Source of the DNA: Bryobacterales bacterium
GTDB lineage: Bacteria > Acidobacteriota > Terriglobia > Bryobacterales > Bryobacteraceae
Direction: 5' to 3'
Assembly: GCA_016721425.1 (NCBI GenBank)
Contig: JADKID010000012.1
Location: forward strand, 1-64,000
Length of the DNA: 64,000 bases
The translations under genes were made by a program, and so were the position numbers. The number at the start of each line of letters is the position of its first letter. Position 1 is the first letter of the stretch. The notes beneath the pieces were generated by a model. That model made no database searches and was not told the origin of the DNA. It worked only from the letters and a program-made list of their open reading frames with translations. This document shows positions 8,727-18,283 of the stretch, in pieces.

Positions 8727-9181
8727 ATTAACTCCTAGCGACATACCTCTTCGTTGGAACGGACCATCTTTGGTCTCTGGTGTCGCGCGAATGAACTGAG
8801 GAGTCAGAAGGCTGGGGCCTCATCTCGTGCCGGGGCTCACACACCGGCTCCTTCCGCGCCGTCTGGCATGGCCCGATCCTAATCCCACCGCTACCCGGGA
8901 AGGGTTGATTGCCGGCAGATTCGGCAGAGACTGGCACATACAGAGGCGAGGAAGGTTGAGTGATGCACTCAAACCTCATTGGTTCCTCCACGATCAAGAC
9001 AAGCGGTCTAAGTTTCGTAACTTCCAGGTCATGCCCGGTGCCGCTCCTGCATTACACCATAGTTCTACTCCGGTGCCAAGTACTTTTACCACTAAGAGAT
9101 GGGTAAGGTAAATGGGGTACCGTTCAAACCGGAGGGCAGCCTGTCCCGACCCGGAGAGCGGCTTCTCCGGCGGAAACCGCT
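8727..9181. other. Intergenic stretch with inverted repeats, no gene recognised
   Basis: About 455 bp. It holds a hairpin at 8953-8976 (AGGTT-GAGTG, ATG loop, CACTC-AAACCT, one bulge), itself flanked by GAGGAA (8948-8953) and TTCCTC (8983-8988). A second inverted repeat, AGAGCGG/CCGCTCT at 9155-9183, overlaps the stop of the DUF4965 gene. It lacks a T-run, so it is at best a weak terminator. The short frames here do not look coding. Confidence 0.4.
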
Positions 9182-11196
9182 CTACCGTCGAAGAAGTGGG
9201 ATAAACACCCCACCTACCACCGAGCGCGCCTGGAATCCAACCATCTTCCCATCCGTGGTCCGGTACCAGTCCGTCATCGGTACCCGGCTCGGGCTTTCAT
9301 GCAGAAACTTCGCGACCGGGGCGATCAGGGCCTGGAACTCCTGGGACGTTTCGGCCATTGTCGCCGTCCAGATGATCCAATCGAGCTTCGTATAGGTCTC
9401 GCGATTGTCCAGCGGCAGGCCATACACGTTTTGCTTGGTCTTGTAGTACGCCAACTCTGTCCGGGCAATCGCCGGATCGAAGAGGTTTAACCCCAGCAGC
9501 TTGTCCCAGACCAGGTTGTACTTCTGGCTCCAGGTGCCGGGCTTGTCGAAGGCAAGACGGTAGTGGTCACCGTCTTTGGCCATCTCAGGCCATTTCTTCG
9601 CCATATCCTGCGCGATCTTCCGGTACTCAACGGCGGTGGCCTCCTCTCCGAGCTTCCTGGCGATTTGCGCGTAAGCGCCCAGAGCGACAATTGCCTTGAT
9701 GGAGAGGTTGGTGTTGTGCGCCAGGTGGCCGGCGAAGTCGTCAGTGGAGAGCTGGTTGTCCGGATCCATGCCCTTGTCGCGGAGGTAGGCCGCCCACTTC
9801 CCCAACATCGGCCAGTAACGCCGCGCAAATGGAATAAACGTGGCGTCCTTTTCCTGCTGCCCCAGGGCGGCGATCAGGATCAGCATATTGCCGCTCTCTT
9901 CAACAGGCATCTGGTTTTCCTCGGTCCGCTCGCCGCCGCCGTAAACCTGGCCGTTGGCCAGCGGATACTGGCCCAGATCGTGGGGCGCGAACGGCCAACG
10001 CCAGCGCGGCAAAGAGGCGTAGTCCAGAATCGGCTGAAGCATTCCCTTCAACAGAACCGGGTTGTAGCGGAGGAATAACGGCGCCGAAGGGTAGGTGACG
10101 TCCACCGTGGCAATGCAGCCGTTGGAAAAGTTCTCCTTCGAGAAATACAGAGGAGTGCCGTCCAGGTCGGCGACCAATTTGTGCGCGGCCAAGGCCTGGC
10201 GGTAAGCGAGGATGGCAATTGCGGCATAGTCCGGCCCACCGGCCCGGACGAACTCGGCCGTGAGCTCGGCGTCGAGTTTGACGGCGCGATCGTGCAGCGC
10301 TTGGTACTCGGCCGCAGCGGTCTGCAGTAGCTCCGCGATACCCATGCCGTTCCGCCGCCACCAGGGGCGCAGATTCCGTTGCAGGTATTGGATGGAGTAT
10401 TGATCGTCGTAGGCGAGTAGCGTCGTGCGGGCAACGGGAGCGGCGCTGAGAGCAGGCACGGACCATGCCGCCGCCAGGACCATCCGGGAATGAGACTCCA
10501 GTTCATCGGCCAGGGGAGCTTGCCGGTGCGCAGGAACTCGTTCCTGGTGCGCGGACCGGTGGCGGCTAGCGTGGCGTCACTCGCCGGAGGAAGGGCCAGA
10601 TAGAAGTGGCCCCACTCGATCCGCAAATTGTCGCCGGATCGGGCGAGCATCTCCTGCTGAGCCGTGCCGGCTCGTAGCGCCCGCACCGGGCCGGCCTGCA
10701 CTCTCGACCAAACCGTCCGCTGATCGCCATTGTTCGCCGCAATGACGGCCGCAGCGTCGAAGTAGACATCGATGGCATGGCTGCGCCCATCAGTGGCGGC
10801 TGCTTCCCAGGTCAGATAGGTCACAGGACGGGAGAGAATATCGAGCTCCGCGGCAAAAGCGGGCGTAAAAAACTCCAGTGCCAACTTCACCCCAGCCGCG
10901 GCGAATTCGTACCGCGTGCGCGTGGGCGTCACCAGTCGCAGCGTTTGTTCCATCGGCTTGGCATCCCGAGGCTGCGCCCCCAGAAAGCGGTACGGCTGGC
11001 CGTCGATGCGGATCAGGCCAGAAAGTGGCTGCTCGGCGCCAGTCCAGTGCTTGGTGGCTTCGGCCGTAAGCTGATCGGACATGGACCACAGGCTGAAATA
11101 CGGATCGTGCGTGATCAGCGGGGTTGCCGGCGGACGAATCGGCGTCTGGGCCGCAAGAGTGAAGAAAGAAATGAGCAGAAAAAGGATAGCGCGCAT
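9182..11196 (-). pseudogene. Glutaminase-family (DUF4965/DUF1793) secreted protein, split by a frameshift
   Basis: Two overlapping frames on the same strand make one gene. The upstream frame (start ATG 11196, signal peptide MRAILFLLISFFTLAAQ) carries the N-terminal beta-sandwich domain with HDPYFSLWS and AEPLSG-like motifs. It runs correctly to about FLRTGK near 10520. The downstream frame continues with ADELESHSRMVLAAAW, LLAYDDQYSIQYLQ and the alpha/alpha-barrel domain to the stop at 9182, including KENFSNGCIATVDVTYPS and HNTNLSIKAIVALGAYA. A one-base loss at or near the GGGG run at 10513-10516 (CCCC on the coding strand) explains the break. Intact members are extracytoplasmic, about 670 residues, and some are annotated as glutaminase A. 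Either a real null allele or a homopolymer sequence error. Confidence 0.85.
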
Positions 11197-11271
11197 GGCG
11201 TGACCATCATGGCATAGATTCAATGCGGCTTGGCTTACTGATGCCCCGCGACATCCTACCGGACGCTGTCG

Positions 11272-11277
11272 TATACT
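11272..11277 (+). promoter_or_regulatory. Candidate -10 box for the small membrane protein pair
   Basis: TATACT 26 nt before the ATG at 11304. No convincing -35 element at standard spacing. Confidence 0.3.
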
Positions 11278-11303
11278 TTACGAATCTCACTGGAGTCCGG
11301 GAA

Positions 11304-11603
11304 ATGGATTTTCTCTTCAAAGTCGCCTACTACGCGGGAACGGGTGTTGCCGGCTTCATCATCGCGGGCCTGTTCCTGGCCAATCTACTCGGCACTCCGT
11401 CGCCCAACGAAACATGGCGCCACAAGGCGATACTCACTGTGGCCGCGGCCTGCGGATTCGCGCTACTTTACATCGGCATTCGCCTGGGCCATCAGCAGAG
11501 TCAGTGGCTGGCTGGTCTCGGCATGGCCGCACTCGCACTCATCGTTGGCGGTGTCGTCATGTTCGGCGGGCTGATGATGTTCACCAAAGTGCACTGGCAG
11601 TAG
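11304..11603 (+). CDS. Small membrane protein, three predicted helices
   Basis: A 99-residue hydrophobic protein of no recognised family. Three membrane segments are visible (about 8-30, 43-62, 70-92). ATG 11304 is preferred to the longer frame because GGAG lies 8 nt upstream (11292-11295). The next gene, 6 bp downstream, encodes a clear paralogue: both share an [M]-x-[FL]-LF-x-x-x-Y start, a Lys-Ala-x-Leu segment opening the second helix, LY-x3-[RQ]LG-x2-Q, and a WL-x2-[LI]G-[MV] start to the third helix. The two likely arose by tandem duplication and may form a heteromer. Function unknown. Confidence 0.75.
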   Translation: MDFLFKVAYYAGTGVAGFIIAGLFLANLLGTPSPNETWRHKAILTVAAACGFALLYIGIRLGHQQSQWLAGLGMAALALIVGGVVMFGGLMMFTKVHWQ

Positions 11604-11609
11604 GCCCCG

Positions 11610-11888
11610 GTGAAGCTACTCTTTTACACCCTCTATGGTTTTTTCGCCCTGTTGGGCGCCTACTTCGTGGTCACCAGCATCGCCGGCCGATTCTCGCTCG
11701 GCGGCGCCAGCCAGGGCTCGGCGAAGGCCGTGCTCGCGGCCGCGGCCATCGCCGGCGGCGGAATCCTCTACTGGGCCTACCAACTGGGCGAGTTGCAGGG
11801 ACGCTGGCTGCCCGCCATCGGCGTTGTACTGCTGGCGGTGGTCGCCTTTCAACTCGTGGTGGTGATCGGCCGAATCACGCTCGGATAG
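11610..11888 (+). CDS. Small membrane protein, paralogue of the upstream gene
   Basis: A 92-residue protein with three predicted membrane helices, starting at a GTG 6 bp after the stop of its paralogue. It shares with it the YxLGELQGRWLPAIG-type block (YIGIRLGHQQSQWLAGLG in the other). The short spacing indicates co-transcription and probably translational coupling. No family or function recognised. Confidence 0.75.
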   Translation: MKLLFYTLYGFFALLGAYFVVTSIAGRFSLGGASQGSAKAVLAAAAIAGGGILYWAYQLGELQGRWLPAIGVVLLAVVAFQLVVVIGRITLG

Positions 11889-11898
11889 TCCCTCTCCG

Positions 11899-13221
11899 TT
11901 AAGGGTGTTGCCAAGGGGAGCGGTACGGCCGGCGGAGCATCGCGTTGGCCTCATCGTCGCCCACAATGCGGCTGGCTTTGGCGTCCCAGGTAAACGAGCG
12001 GCCCAGCTTCAGAGACATATTCGCCAGGATGCAGCACGCCGTGGAGATGTGTCCCTGCTCGATATCGGCCACCGGCTTGCCCCGGCTGGCAATGTTGGCC
12101 AGCAGATCCTTCATATGGCCGCGGATCGCCGGCGCGCAGTGCTTCTCCAAACGCGGCTCCGTTTTGTCTTCCGGATACTGCTCCAGTTCGTAGGCCACAT
12201 CCTTGTGGATCGGCTGGGCATCGCGCGCGGCCGGGATATAGTCGTATCCCATCACACTCGCCTTCAGCGTCCCATTCTCCCCGTAGAACGTGCCCGCCCA
12301 TGGGTACTTGGGGTCGGGCGGCACACCCCAATTCCGGTGCTGCCAGACAATCGTCAGGTCATCAAACTCAAACGTCGCCGTCTGTGTGTCCGGGATATTG
12401 GAGAATCCGCCCTTGTTGATCAGTTGGCCACCCGTGGAGGAGATCCGCTTGGGCCAGCCAAGATCCAGAAACCAGCGGGCCATGTCGAGCATATGGATGC
12501 CCATGTCCCCCAGAGTGCCATTGCCATACTCCATGAACGCGCGCCAGTTCGCCGTGCGGACCCGATGATAAGGGTGCATCGGCGCCGGCCCGGTCCAGAA
12601 CTCGAAATCCATCCCTTCCGGAATGGGTGTGGCCGGTGGCAGCGGTGCGGCGGCACGCCCCCGCGAGTAAGAGTAGATTTCCACCAGGCCCACTCGCCCG
12701 ATCTTGCCTGACTTGATGAATTCGTTACGGGCTTCGATCAGGTGCGGCGTGGAGCGTCTTTGCGTCCCCACCTGCACAACCCTGCCGTGCTTCCGTGCGG
12801 CGGCCAGCATCGCCTGCCCCTCAATCACATCGACGCTGATCGGCTTCTGCACGTAGATATCCGCCCCCGCTTCACACGCGGCAATCATCTGTAGCGCGTG
12901 CCAGTGGTCCGGTGTCGCAATCTCAACGATGTCGAGATCCTTCTCCTTCAGCATCTGCCGGTAATCGGTATAGAGCCGCGGACGTTTCTTCGATGGCTGC
13001 TTCTGCTCGGACCACTGGGCTGCTATCTCCAGGTTGGCCTTGTCGACGTCGCAGAGCGAGACGATCTCGATGGGTGCAATCTGGTTCAACCGGAAGATGT
13101 CGCTCTTGCCGTACCAACCGCTGCCGATGAGCCCGACGCGAAGCGGCTTCTGATCGGCAAACTCGGCGGCGTAGGTCTGTCGAGCGGCTAATGCTAGTCC
13201 GAAGAAGTGGCGGCGATTCAT
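11899..13221 (-). CDS. Gfo/Idh/MocA family oxidoreductase, Tat-exported
   Basis: A 440-residue NAD(P)-dependent dehydrogenase-like protein. The N-terminus MNRRHFFGLALAA is a Tat-type signal. The Rossmann domain begins RVGLIGSGWYGKSD (about 28-41) and carries the family EKP-like motif as VQKPISVD (about 125-132). The C-terminal alpha/beta domain has GDMGIHMLDMARW, the usual substrate/dimer region. Members act on sugars and inositols. Acidobacteria and Planctomycetes keep many exported versions beside DUF1501/PSD1 genes, as here (the next gene ends 47 bp upstream). ATG 13221 is chosen because the signal peptide starts there; there is no clear ribosome site. Substrate unknown. Confidence 0.9.
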   Translation of the reverse strand: MNRRHFFGLALAARQTYAAEFADQKPLRVGLIGSGWYGKSDIFRLNQIAPIEIVSLCDVDKANLEIAAQWSEQKQPSKKRPRLYTDYRQMLKEKDLDIVEIATPDHWHALQMIAACEAGADIYVQKPISVDVIEGQAMLAAARKHGRVVQVGTQRRSTPHLIEARNEFIKSGKIGRVGLVEIYSYSRGRAAAPLPPATPIPEGMDFEFWTGPAPMHPYHRVRTANWRAFMEYGNGTLGDMGIHMLDMARWFLDLGWPKRISSTGGQLINKGGFSNIPDTQTATFEFDDLTIVWQHRNWGVPPDPKYPWAGTFYGENGTLKASVMGYDYIPAARDAQPIHKDVAYELEQYPEDKTEPRLEKHCAPAIRGHMKDLLANIASRGKPVADIEQGHISTACCILANMSLKLGRSFTWDAKASRIVGDDEANAMLRRPYRSPWQHP

Positions 13222-13268
13222 GGAGACTAGTCTAACGCGCTGCAGGCCGATGTCTGCCACGCTCTCCG

Positions 13269-14678
13269 CTAGGCCAGAATCCCCTTCACGACAGACGCCT
13301 TCTCCACACCGACGAGCTTCTGATCCAATCCCTGGTACTTGAAGGTGAACTTATCATGGTCGATGCCGAACTGATGCAGCAGCGTGGCCTGCAAGTCGCG
13401 CACGTGCACCGGGTCCTTCACGATGTTGTACGAAAACTCGTCCGTCTCGCCGTACACCGTGCCGCCCTTCACGCCGCCGCCGGCCAGCCACAGGCTGAAA
13501 CACCGCGGGTGGTGATCGCGCCCGTAATCCTTCGGAGTGAGCTTCCCTTGCGAGTAGATCGTGCGCCCGAATTCGCCACCCCAGATGACCAGCGTGTCGT
13601 CCAGCATGCCTCGCTGTTTCAAATCCTGCACCAGCGCGTAGCAGCCCTGGTCGATGTCCTTACACTGCGAGGGCAATACCTCCGGCAGGTTGCCGTGCAC
13701 GTCCCAACCGCGATGATAGAGCTGCACAAATCGCACTCCGCGCTCCACCAGCCGGCGGGCCATCAGCACACTATTGGCGAACGTGCCGCCTTTGCGGGCA
13801 TCCTCGCCGTAGAGCTTGAACGTGCTCTCCGATTCCTTGGAGAGATCGGTGAGCTCCGGCACCGACGCCTGCATGCGAAACGCCATCTCGTACTGTTCAA
13901 TGCGGACTCGTGTCTCAGGATCGTTGTACCGCTCGGCCTCCAACTGGTTCATCGCGCCGGCGCCGTCCAGCATCTTGCGGCGCACGTCACGCGGGACGCC
14001 ATCGGGGTTGTTGATGTAGAGCACCGGATCACCGCCGGAGCGCAGCGCTACACCCGAGTACTGGCCGGAAAGAAAGCCGGAGCTCCACAGGCGCGCCGAG
14101 ATCGCCTGCACGTTGGCCTTGGGGTTGGAGTGCGTGGCGTGCAGCACGACGAAGGTGGGCAAATCCTTATTCATTGAGCCAAGCCCGTACGCCAGCCACG
14201 AACCAATGCAGGGCTTGCCGGCGATCATGAAGCCGGTCTGGATGAAGGTCATCGCCGGCTCGTGGTTGATGGCCTCGGTGTGCATGGAGCGGACGATGGC
14301 GATGTCGTCCACCATCTTGGCGGTATAGGGCAGCAGTTCGCTGACGTGTGCGCCGCTCTTGCCGTGCTGGGCAAATTGGAAGACCGATGGCGCGATGGGA
14401 AAGCGGCTCTGGTTCGAAGTCATCGTCGTCAGGCGCTGGCCCTGGCGGATGGATTCCGGCAGGTCCTTGTCAAACCAGTCCTTCATGCCGGGCTTGTAAT
14501 CGAAGGTCTCCAGTTGCGGCGGCGCGCCCACCATATGCAGGTAGATGGCGCGTTTCACCTTAGGGGCGAAGTGGGGCAGGCCGTTTTTCGAATCCGCTTG
14601 GAGCAACTGGGAGAGGGCCAGAGAGCCAAAGCCCTGGGCGCCCCGGGCGAAAAACTTGCGGCGCGTGATGTCGTTCAC
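13269..14678 (-). CDS. DUF1501 domain protein, Tat-exported
   Basis: A 469-residue member of DUF1501, a branch of the alkaline-phosphatase/sulfatase-like fold found with PSD1 proteins in Planctomycetes and Acidobacteria. Family signs: N-terminal Tat motif TRRKFFARGAQG, AIYLHMVGAPPQLETFDYKPG (split around residues 43-64), VRSMHTEAINHEPAMTF, and DDTLVIWGGEFGRT with DYGRDHHP near the C-terminus. It starts at a GTG that overlaps the TGA of the upstream PSD1 gene (GTGA at 14675-14678), so the two are translationally coupled. The biochemical role is not established; the pair is thought to act outside the cytoplasm. Confidence 0.92.
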   Translation of the reverse strand: MNDITRRKFFARGAQGFGSLALSQLLQADSKNGLPHFAPKVKRAIYLHMVGAPPQLETFDYKPGMKDWFDKDLPESIRQGQRLTTMTSNQSRFPIAPSVFQFAQHGKSGAHVSELLPYTAKMVDDIAIVRSMHTEAINHEPAMTFIQTGFMIAGKPCIGSWLAYGLGSMNKDLPTFVVLHATHSNPKANVQAISARLWSSGFLSGQYSGVALRSGGDPVLYINNPDGVPRDVRRKMLDGAGAMNQLEAERYNDPETRVRIEQYEMAFRMQASVPELTDLSKESESTFKLYGEDARKGGTFANSVLMARRLVERGVRFVQLYHRGWDVHGNLPEVLPSQCKDIDQGCYALVQDLKQRGMLDDTLVIWGGEFGRTIYSQGKLTPKDYGRDHHPRCFSLWLAGGGVKGGTVYGETDEFSYNIVKDPVHVRDLQATLLHQFGIDHDKFTFKYQGLDQKLVGVEKASVVKGILA

Positions 14679-17600
14679 TTGGTGAGCACCTCGTCGAGGT
14701 TCAGCATCTGATTGGCCACCATCGTCAGCGCGGCGAGTTCCACGGCCGAAACACTCTCGGGCGGCTTCGTTTCGCCGGTTTTGATCAGCGCCGCAGCGTC
14801 GGCGGGCTTGGTGTCGTAGTGGCGCAGGAACTCCTTGTACGACCCGCGCACGATGGCGCGCTCCTGCTCCGAGAGCGGCCTGGCCATCAGGCGCGCGGCG
14901 ATGAAATCAAACTGGCGGTCCACGTCGGAACCGGAGGACAGCATGGCCCGCCCGGCCAGCGCTCGGGCTGCCTCCACAAACTGTGGATCGTTCATGGTCA
15001 CCAGCGCCTGCAGCGGCGTGTTGGTGCGCTCACGGCGGACCGTGCAGGTCTCGCGCGTCGGCGCGTTGAAGATCTCCATCGAGGCAGGCGGGGCGCTGCG
15101 TTTCCAGAACCAGTAGAGGCTGCGGCGGTACAGCTTGTCCCCCGTGTCCTGCTTGTAGTACTTCGTGTCGCTGCCGCTCATGGCGACGGTCTCCCAAACG
15201 CCGTCGGGCTGATACGGACGAACACTGGGCCCGCCGATCTCGGGAATCAGCAGGCCGCTGACAGCCAGCGCGTAGTCGCGCACCATCTCACCCTCCAGGC
15301 GGAAGCGCGGGCCGCGCGAAAGCAGCCGGTTTTCGGGGTCTTTCTCCAGCTTCTCCGCCGTCGCGATGGCCGCCTGCCGGTAGGTGGAGGAGGTCACCAG
15401 GAGCCGGAAGAGCTTCTTCACATCCCACGAATCGCGGAACTCGAGGGCCAGCCAGTCCAGCAGTTCCGCGTTGGAGGGCGCCTCGCCCTGCGAGCCGAAG
15501 TCCTCGGAGGTCTTCACGATACCGTCGCCGAAAAGCTCCTGCCAGAAGCGATTGACGGTCACGCGGGCCGTTAGCGGATTGCCCGGATCGACGATCCACT
15601 GGGCCAGACCCGCGCGGTTGCGGGGCATGTCGGAGGTCATTGGCGGCAGCACGGAGGGCGTATTCGCCTCCACCTTGGCACGGGGTGCATCGTAGGCGCC
15701 GCGGAAGAGTACATGGGCGTAGGGCGCCTGATCCGTGCGTTCCTCCATCACCAGTGAAACCGCGCCCCGGCGGCGGATCGCCCGGCGCTCCATTTCCAGA
15801 TCCCTCAGTTGGGCCTGCAACGCGCGCGCGGCCGGGTCCTGGTGCATCTGGACAAAGCGGGCGAGCGCCGTCGGATCACCGGGGTTGAGCAGCGCGATCT
15901 CTTCGGGCGTCAGCACCGTACCGAAGACGCGGAAGTCGGCGATAGCGCCGTCCAGCGGGCGTGTCGGATTGCCGAGCTTCAATGGCGCGCCAGTGTGGAT
16001 CGAGCCCTGGATGACAGCCGTGGAGGTCCGCTGCGTGCGCACCTCGCGGCCGTTCATGTACATTCGCACGCCCAACGCCTCGCCCGTGCCGTCATAGGAA
16101 AACGCGATGTGATACCAGGCGCCGGAAACCACCTGATCCAGATGCCCGGCGCGAATCTCCACCTGCTTGCCCTCGTCGCCGTAGAACCGTACACCGGGCA
16201 ACCGTCCGCTGACGAAGAACATCCAGCCGCGGTTCTTCTCGATCACCTCGTTCTGCGCGGCGATGTTGAAGTACTCCTCGCCTTTGGGGAACTGAAACCA
16301 GGCGCTGACTGTGAACGGCTGCTTGGTGTCGATGGCCTTGAGATTGGGAAGCTCTACCGACGACTTGGAGCCGAAGTGCAGAGCTGCGCGCCCCGGCCAC
16401 GGCGACGCGCCCAGCGCGAGTCCTTCGCTAAAGGGGAGTGCTTGCCGGCCGTCCACCGTATTCAGCCCGATGGCGCCGTCGATTGTCAGAGACATCAGTT
16501 CGTCGGGCGTGTGCTGCGGTCCTGACGCCGGGGCGGCGAGCCCGGCGCGTACGCGGGCCAGCTCTTCCGTCAGCGATTTCTCCTGCGCCGCGATGGCCTC
16601 CCAGCGGGCGCGATCGGCATCGGCCGGCACAACCACGATGGGCGGCGTATCGGAGATGTTACCGTCCATGGCGTGCTGCGTGGAGTTGCGGAAAAACGCA
16701 GTCAGCGCGTAGAAATCCTTCTGCTGGATGGGATCAAACTTGTGATCGTGGCACGTGGCGCACCCCACGGTGAGCCCCATGTAAACAGCCCCGATCGTGT
16801 CGGCGCGGTCCTTCGCATAGATGGCCTCCACCTCGTCGATGATCACGCCGGCCTCATTCGTGGTCACGTTGCAGCGCTGGAAGCCCGTGGCGATGCGCTG
16901 CTCCAGCGTGGGCTTGGGCAAAAGGTCGCCGGCGATCTGCTCGGTGGTGAAGCGGTCGAACGGCATGTTCGCATTGAACGCGCGGATCACCCAGTCTCGA
17001 TAGGGCCAGATCTCGCGGTAGTTGTCGATATGAATGCCATGGGTGTCGCCATAGCGGGCAGCGTCCAGCCAGTAGCGCGCGCGGTGCTCGCCCCACTGCG
17101 GCGTGGCCATCAGGCGATCGACGAGCTTCTCGTAGGCATCCGTGCTCTGATCGGCGACGAACGCTTCCACGTCTTCCGGCTTGGGCGGCAGGCCCGTGAG
17201 ATCCAGCGTCACGCGCCGCATGAGAGTTCGTTTGCCGGCCTCGGCCGCCGGAGTCAGGCCCTTGGCCTCCAGCCTGGAAAGGACGAAGCGATCAATCGGG
17301 TTACGCGCCCACGATCCGTTTTGCACGGCCGGTGGTTCGCGCCGCACCGGCGCCTGAAACGCCCAGTGCTCCTCCCAGTTGGCGCCCTCTTCAATCCAAC
17401 GTTTCAACGTGTCTTTCTGCTCCGCCGTGAGCTTCTTGTGCGACGAGACCGGCGGCATCACCTTCTCCGTCTGCGTCGCCGTCACCCGCTGATACAGCAG
17501 GCTGGCCAGCGGCTTGCCCGGCACGATGACGGCGCCCGTTCCGCGCTTGGCAAAGGCGCCCTCGCGCGTATCCAGGCGCAGGCCCATCATGCGCCGGCCC

Positions 17601-17740
17601 TTGTCCGGGCCGTGGCAGAGAAAGCAGGAATCGGAAAGGATGGGCCGGACTTCGCGCTGGAAGCTGACCTTCGCGGACGCGGCTCCGTGTACGGTCACGA
17701 TCAACGAAACAACAAGTATGGCGTTGGCGGTACGGGTCAT
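14675..17740 (-). CDS. PSD1-type protein: cytochrome c-like, DUF1549, LamG-like and DUF1553 domains
   Basis: A 1021-residue exported protein. Signal peptide about 1-22; a CxxCH haem motif CFLCH at 39-43 in a planctomycete-cytochrome-C domain; DUF1549 from about 140 to 345 (NPIDRFVLSRLEAKGL, RRVTLDLTGLPP, RYWLDAARYGDTHG, CHDHKFDPIQQKDFYAL); a LamG/concanavalin-like insert about 410-610 (FTVSAWFQFP, WYHIAFSYDG, GAIADFRVFGTVLT); and DUF1553 from about 680 to 960 (NRAGLAQWIVDPGNPLTARV, NRFWQELFGDGIV). Members are proposed extracytoplasmic carbohydrate-related haem proteins. The ATG 17740 lies 16 nt downstream of the expected start of a TATACT promoter. Coupled to DUF1501 by a 4-bp overlap. Confidence 0.93.
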   Translation of the reverse strand: MTRTANAILVVSLIVTVHGAASAKVSFQREVRPILSDSCFLCHGPDKGRRMMGLRLDTREGAFAKRGTGAVIVPGKPLASLLYQRVTATQTEKVMPPVSSHKKLTAEQKDTLKRWIEEGANWEEHWAFQAPVRREPPAVQNGSWARNPIDRFVLSRLEAKGLTPAAEAGKRTLMRRVTLDLTGLPPKPEDVEAFVADQSTDAYEKLVDRLMATPQWGEHRARYWLDAARYGDTHGIHIDNYREIWPYRDWVIRAFNANMPFDRFTTEQIAGDLLPKPTLEQRIATGFQRCNVTTNEAGVIIDEVEAIYAKDRADTIGAVYMGLTVGCATCHDHKFDPIQQKDFYALTAFFRNSTQHAMDGNISDTPPIVVVPADADRARWEAIAAQEKSLTEELARVRAGLAAPASGPQHTPDELMSLTIDGAIGLNTVDGRQALPFSEGLALGASPWPGRAALHFGSKSSVELPNLKAIDTKQPFTVSAWFQFPKGEEYFNIAAQNEVIEKNRGWMFFVSGRLPGVRFYGDEGKQVEIRAGHLDQVVSGAWYHIAFSYDGTGEALGVRMYMNGREVRTQRTSTAVIQGSIHTGAPLKLGNPTRPLDGAIADFRVFGTVLTPEEIALLNPGDPTALARFVQMHQDPAARALQAQLRDLEMERRAIRRRGAVSLVMEERTDQAPYAHVLFRGAYDAPRAKVEANTPSVLPPMTSDMPRNRAGLAQWIVDPGNPLTARVTVNRFWQELFGDGIVKTSEDFGSQGEAPSNAELLDWLALEFRDSWDVKKLFRLLVTSSTYRQAAIATAEKLEKDPENRLLSRGPRFRLEGEMVRDYALAVSGLLIPEIGGPSVRPYQPDGVWETVAMSGSDTKYYKQDTGDKLYRRSLYWFWKRSAPPASMEIFNAPTRETCTVRRERTNTPLQALVTMNDPQFVEAARALAGRAMLSSGSDVDRQFDFIAARLMARPLSEQERAIVRGSYKEFLRHYDTKPADAAALIKTGETKPPESVSAVELAALTMVANQMLNLDEVLTK

Positions 17741-17762
17741 TGTGATTCCCAGGATGACCCCT

Positions 17763-17791
17763 AGTATACGTCAGGTCTAACGCGCTGTTTC
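17763..17791 (-). promoter_or_regulatory. Candidate promoter for the PSD1-DUF1501 operon
   Basis: Minus strand GAAACA (17786-17791), 17-bp spacer, TATACT (17763-17768). The -10 is a 5/6 match, the -35 only 3/6. It overlaps the 3' end of the upstream gene. Confidence 0.45.
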
Positions 17792-18283
17792 GGGGATCTC
17801 AATCACCACGCCGTCGGCGTCCTGCAGCTTCAATACCAGGCTCTTCCGGCTTTGCATATCCCTGTCGGAAATGCTGAAGCTGCCCGCCACCGTGCGGTCC
17901 TCCTGCGTCTTGGGGCGAATCCGGTCGCGTTCCTTCAGCATCTCCGTGTAGCGCGGTCCATACACCTTGTGATACGCCAGCACACGGTCCAGATCCATCT
18001 GCGCCACCGGCAAGCCCTCCACTACCTGGCCCGCCGCAGTGGTCACTACCAGCGTGACCTTTTTCAACTGGAATAACGCGCCGGAGGGATTCTTCACGCG
18101 GAAATCGACAACGGCCAGCGACGCCGCATCGTCGGCCGGGATACTCCGCACCTTCAGGATCTCCGCATCCAGGCGCACCTGCGAATTCGTGTTCAGCAGG
18201 AACCCGATGCCGCCGATCAACAGAGTGATCCCGAGTCCGATGCCGATATACTTCGCCAGCGGCGGCGCGGAGAACATCATCAT
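17777..18283 (-). CDS. Membrane-anchored hypothetical protein
   Basis: A 168-residue protein with one N-terminal membrane helix (about 11-31) and a periplasmic or outside beta-rich domain: VVDFRVKNPSGALFQLKKVTLVV (about 57-80), which resembles LEA14/DUF-type immunoglobulin-like folds. No family is named with confidence. Its start overlaps the stop of the TIM-barrel gene by 4 bp (ATGA at 18280-18283), so the two are coupled. The final motif SLVLKLQDADGVVIEIPET supports a beta-sandwich end. Confidence 0.75.
   Translation of the reverse strand: MMMFSAPPLAKYIGIGLGITLLIGGIGFLLNTNSQVRLDAEILKVRSIPADDAASLAVVDFRVKNPSGALFQLKKVTLVVTTAAGQVVEGLPVAQMDLDRVLAYHKVYGPRYTEMLKERDRIRPKTQEDRTVAGSFSISDRDMQSRKSLVLKLQDADGVVIEIPETAR

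Noticed and set aside
8728..8997. An 89-codon minus-strand frame before the PEP-CTERM gene
   Set aside because: No ribosome site and no recognisable domain; probably chance.
9155..9183. Terminator at the end of the DUF4965 gene
   Set aside because: The inverted repeat overlaps the stop codon and has no T-run on either side.
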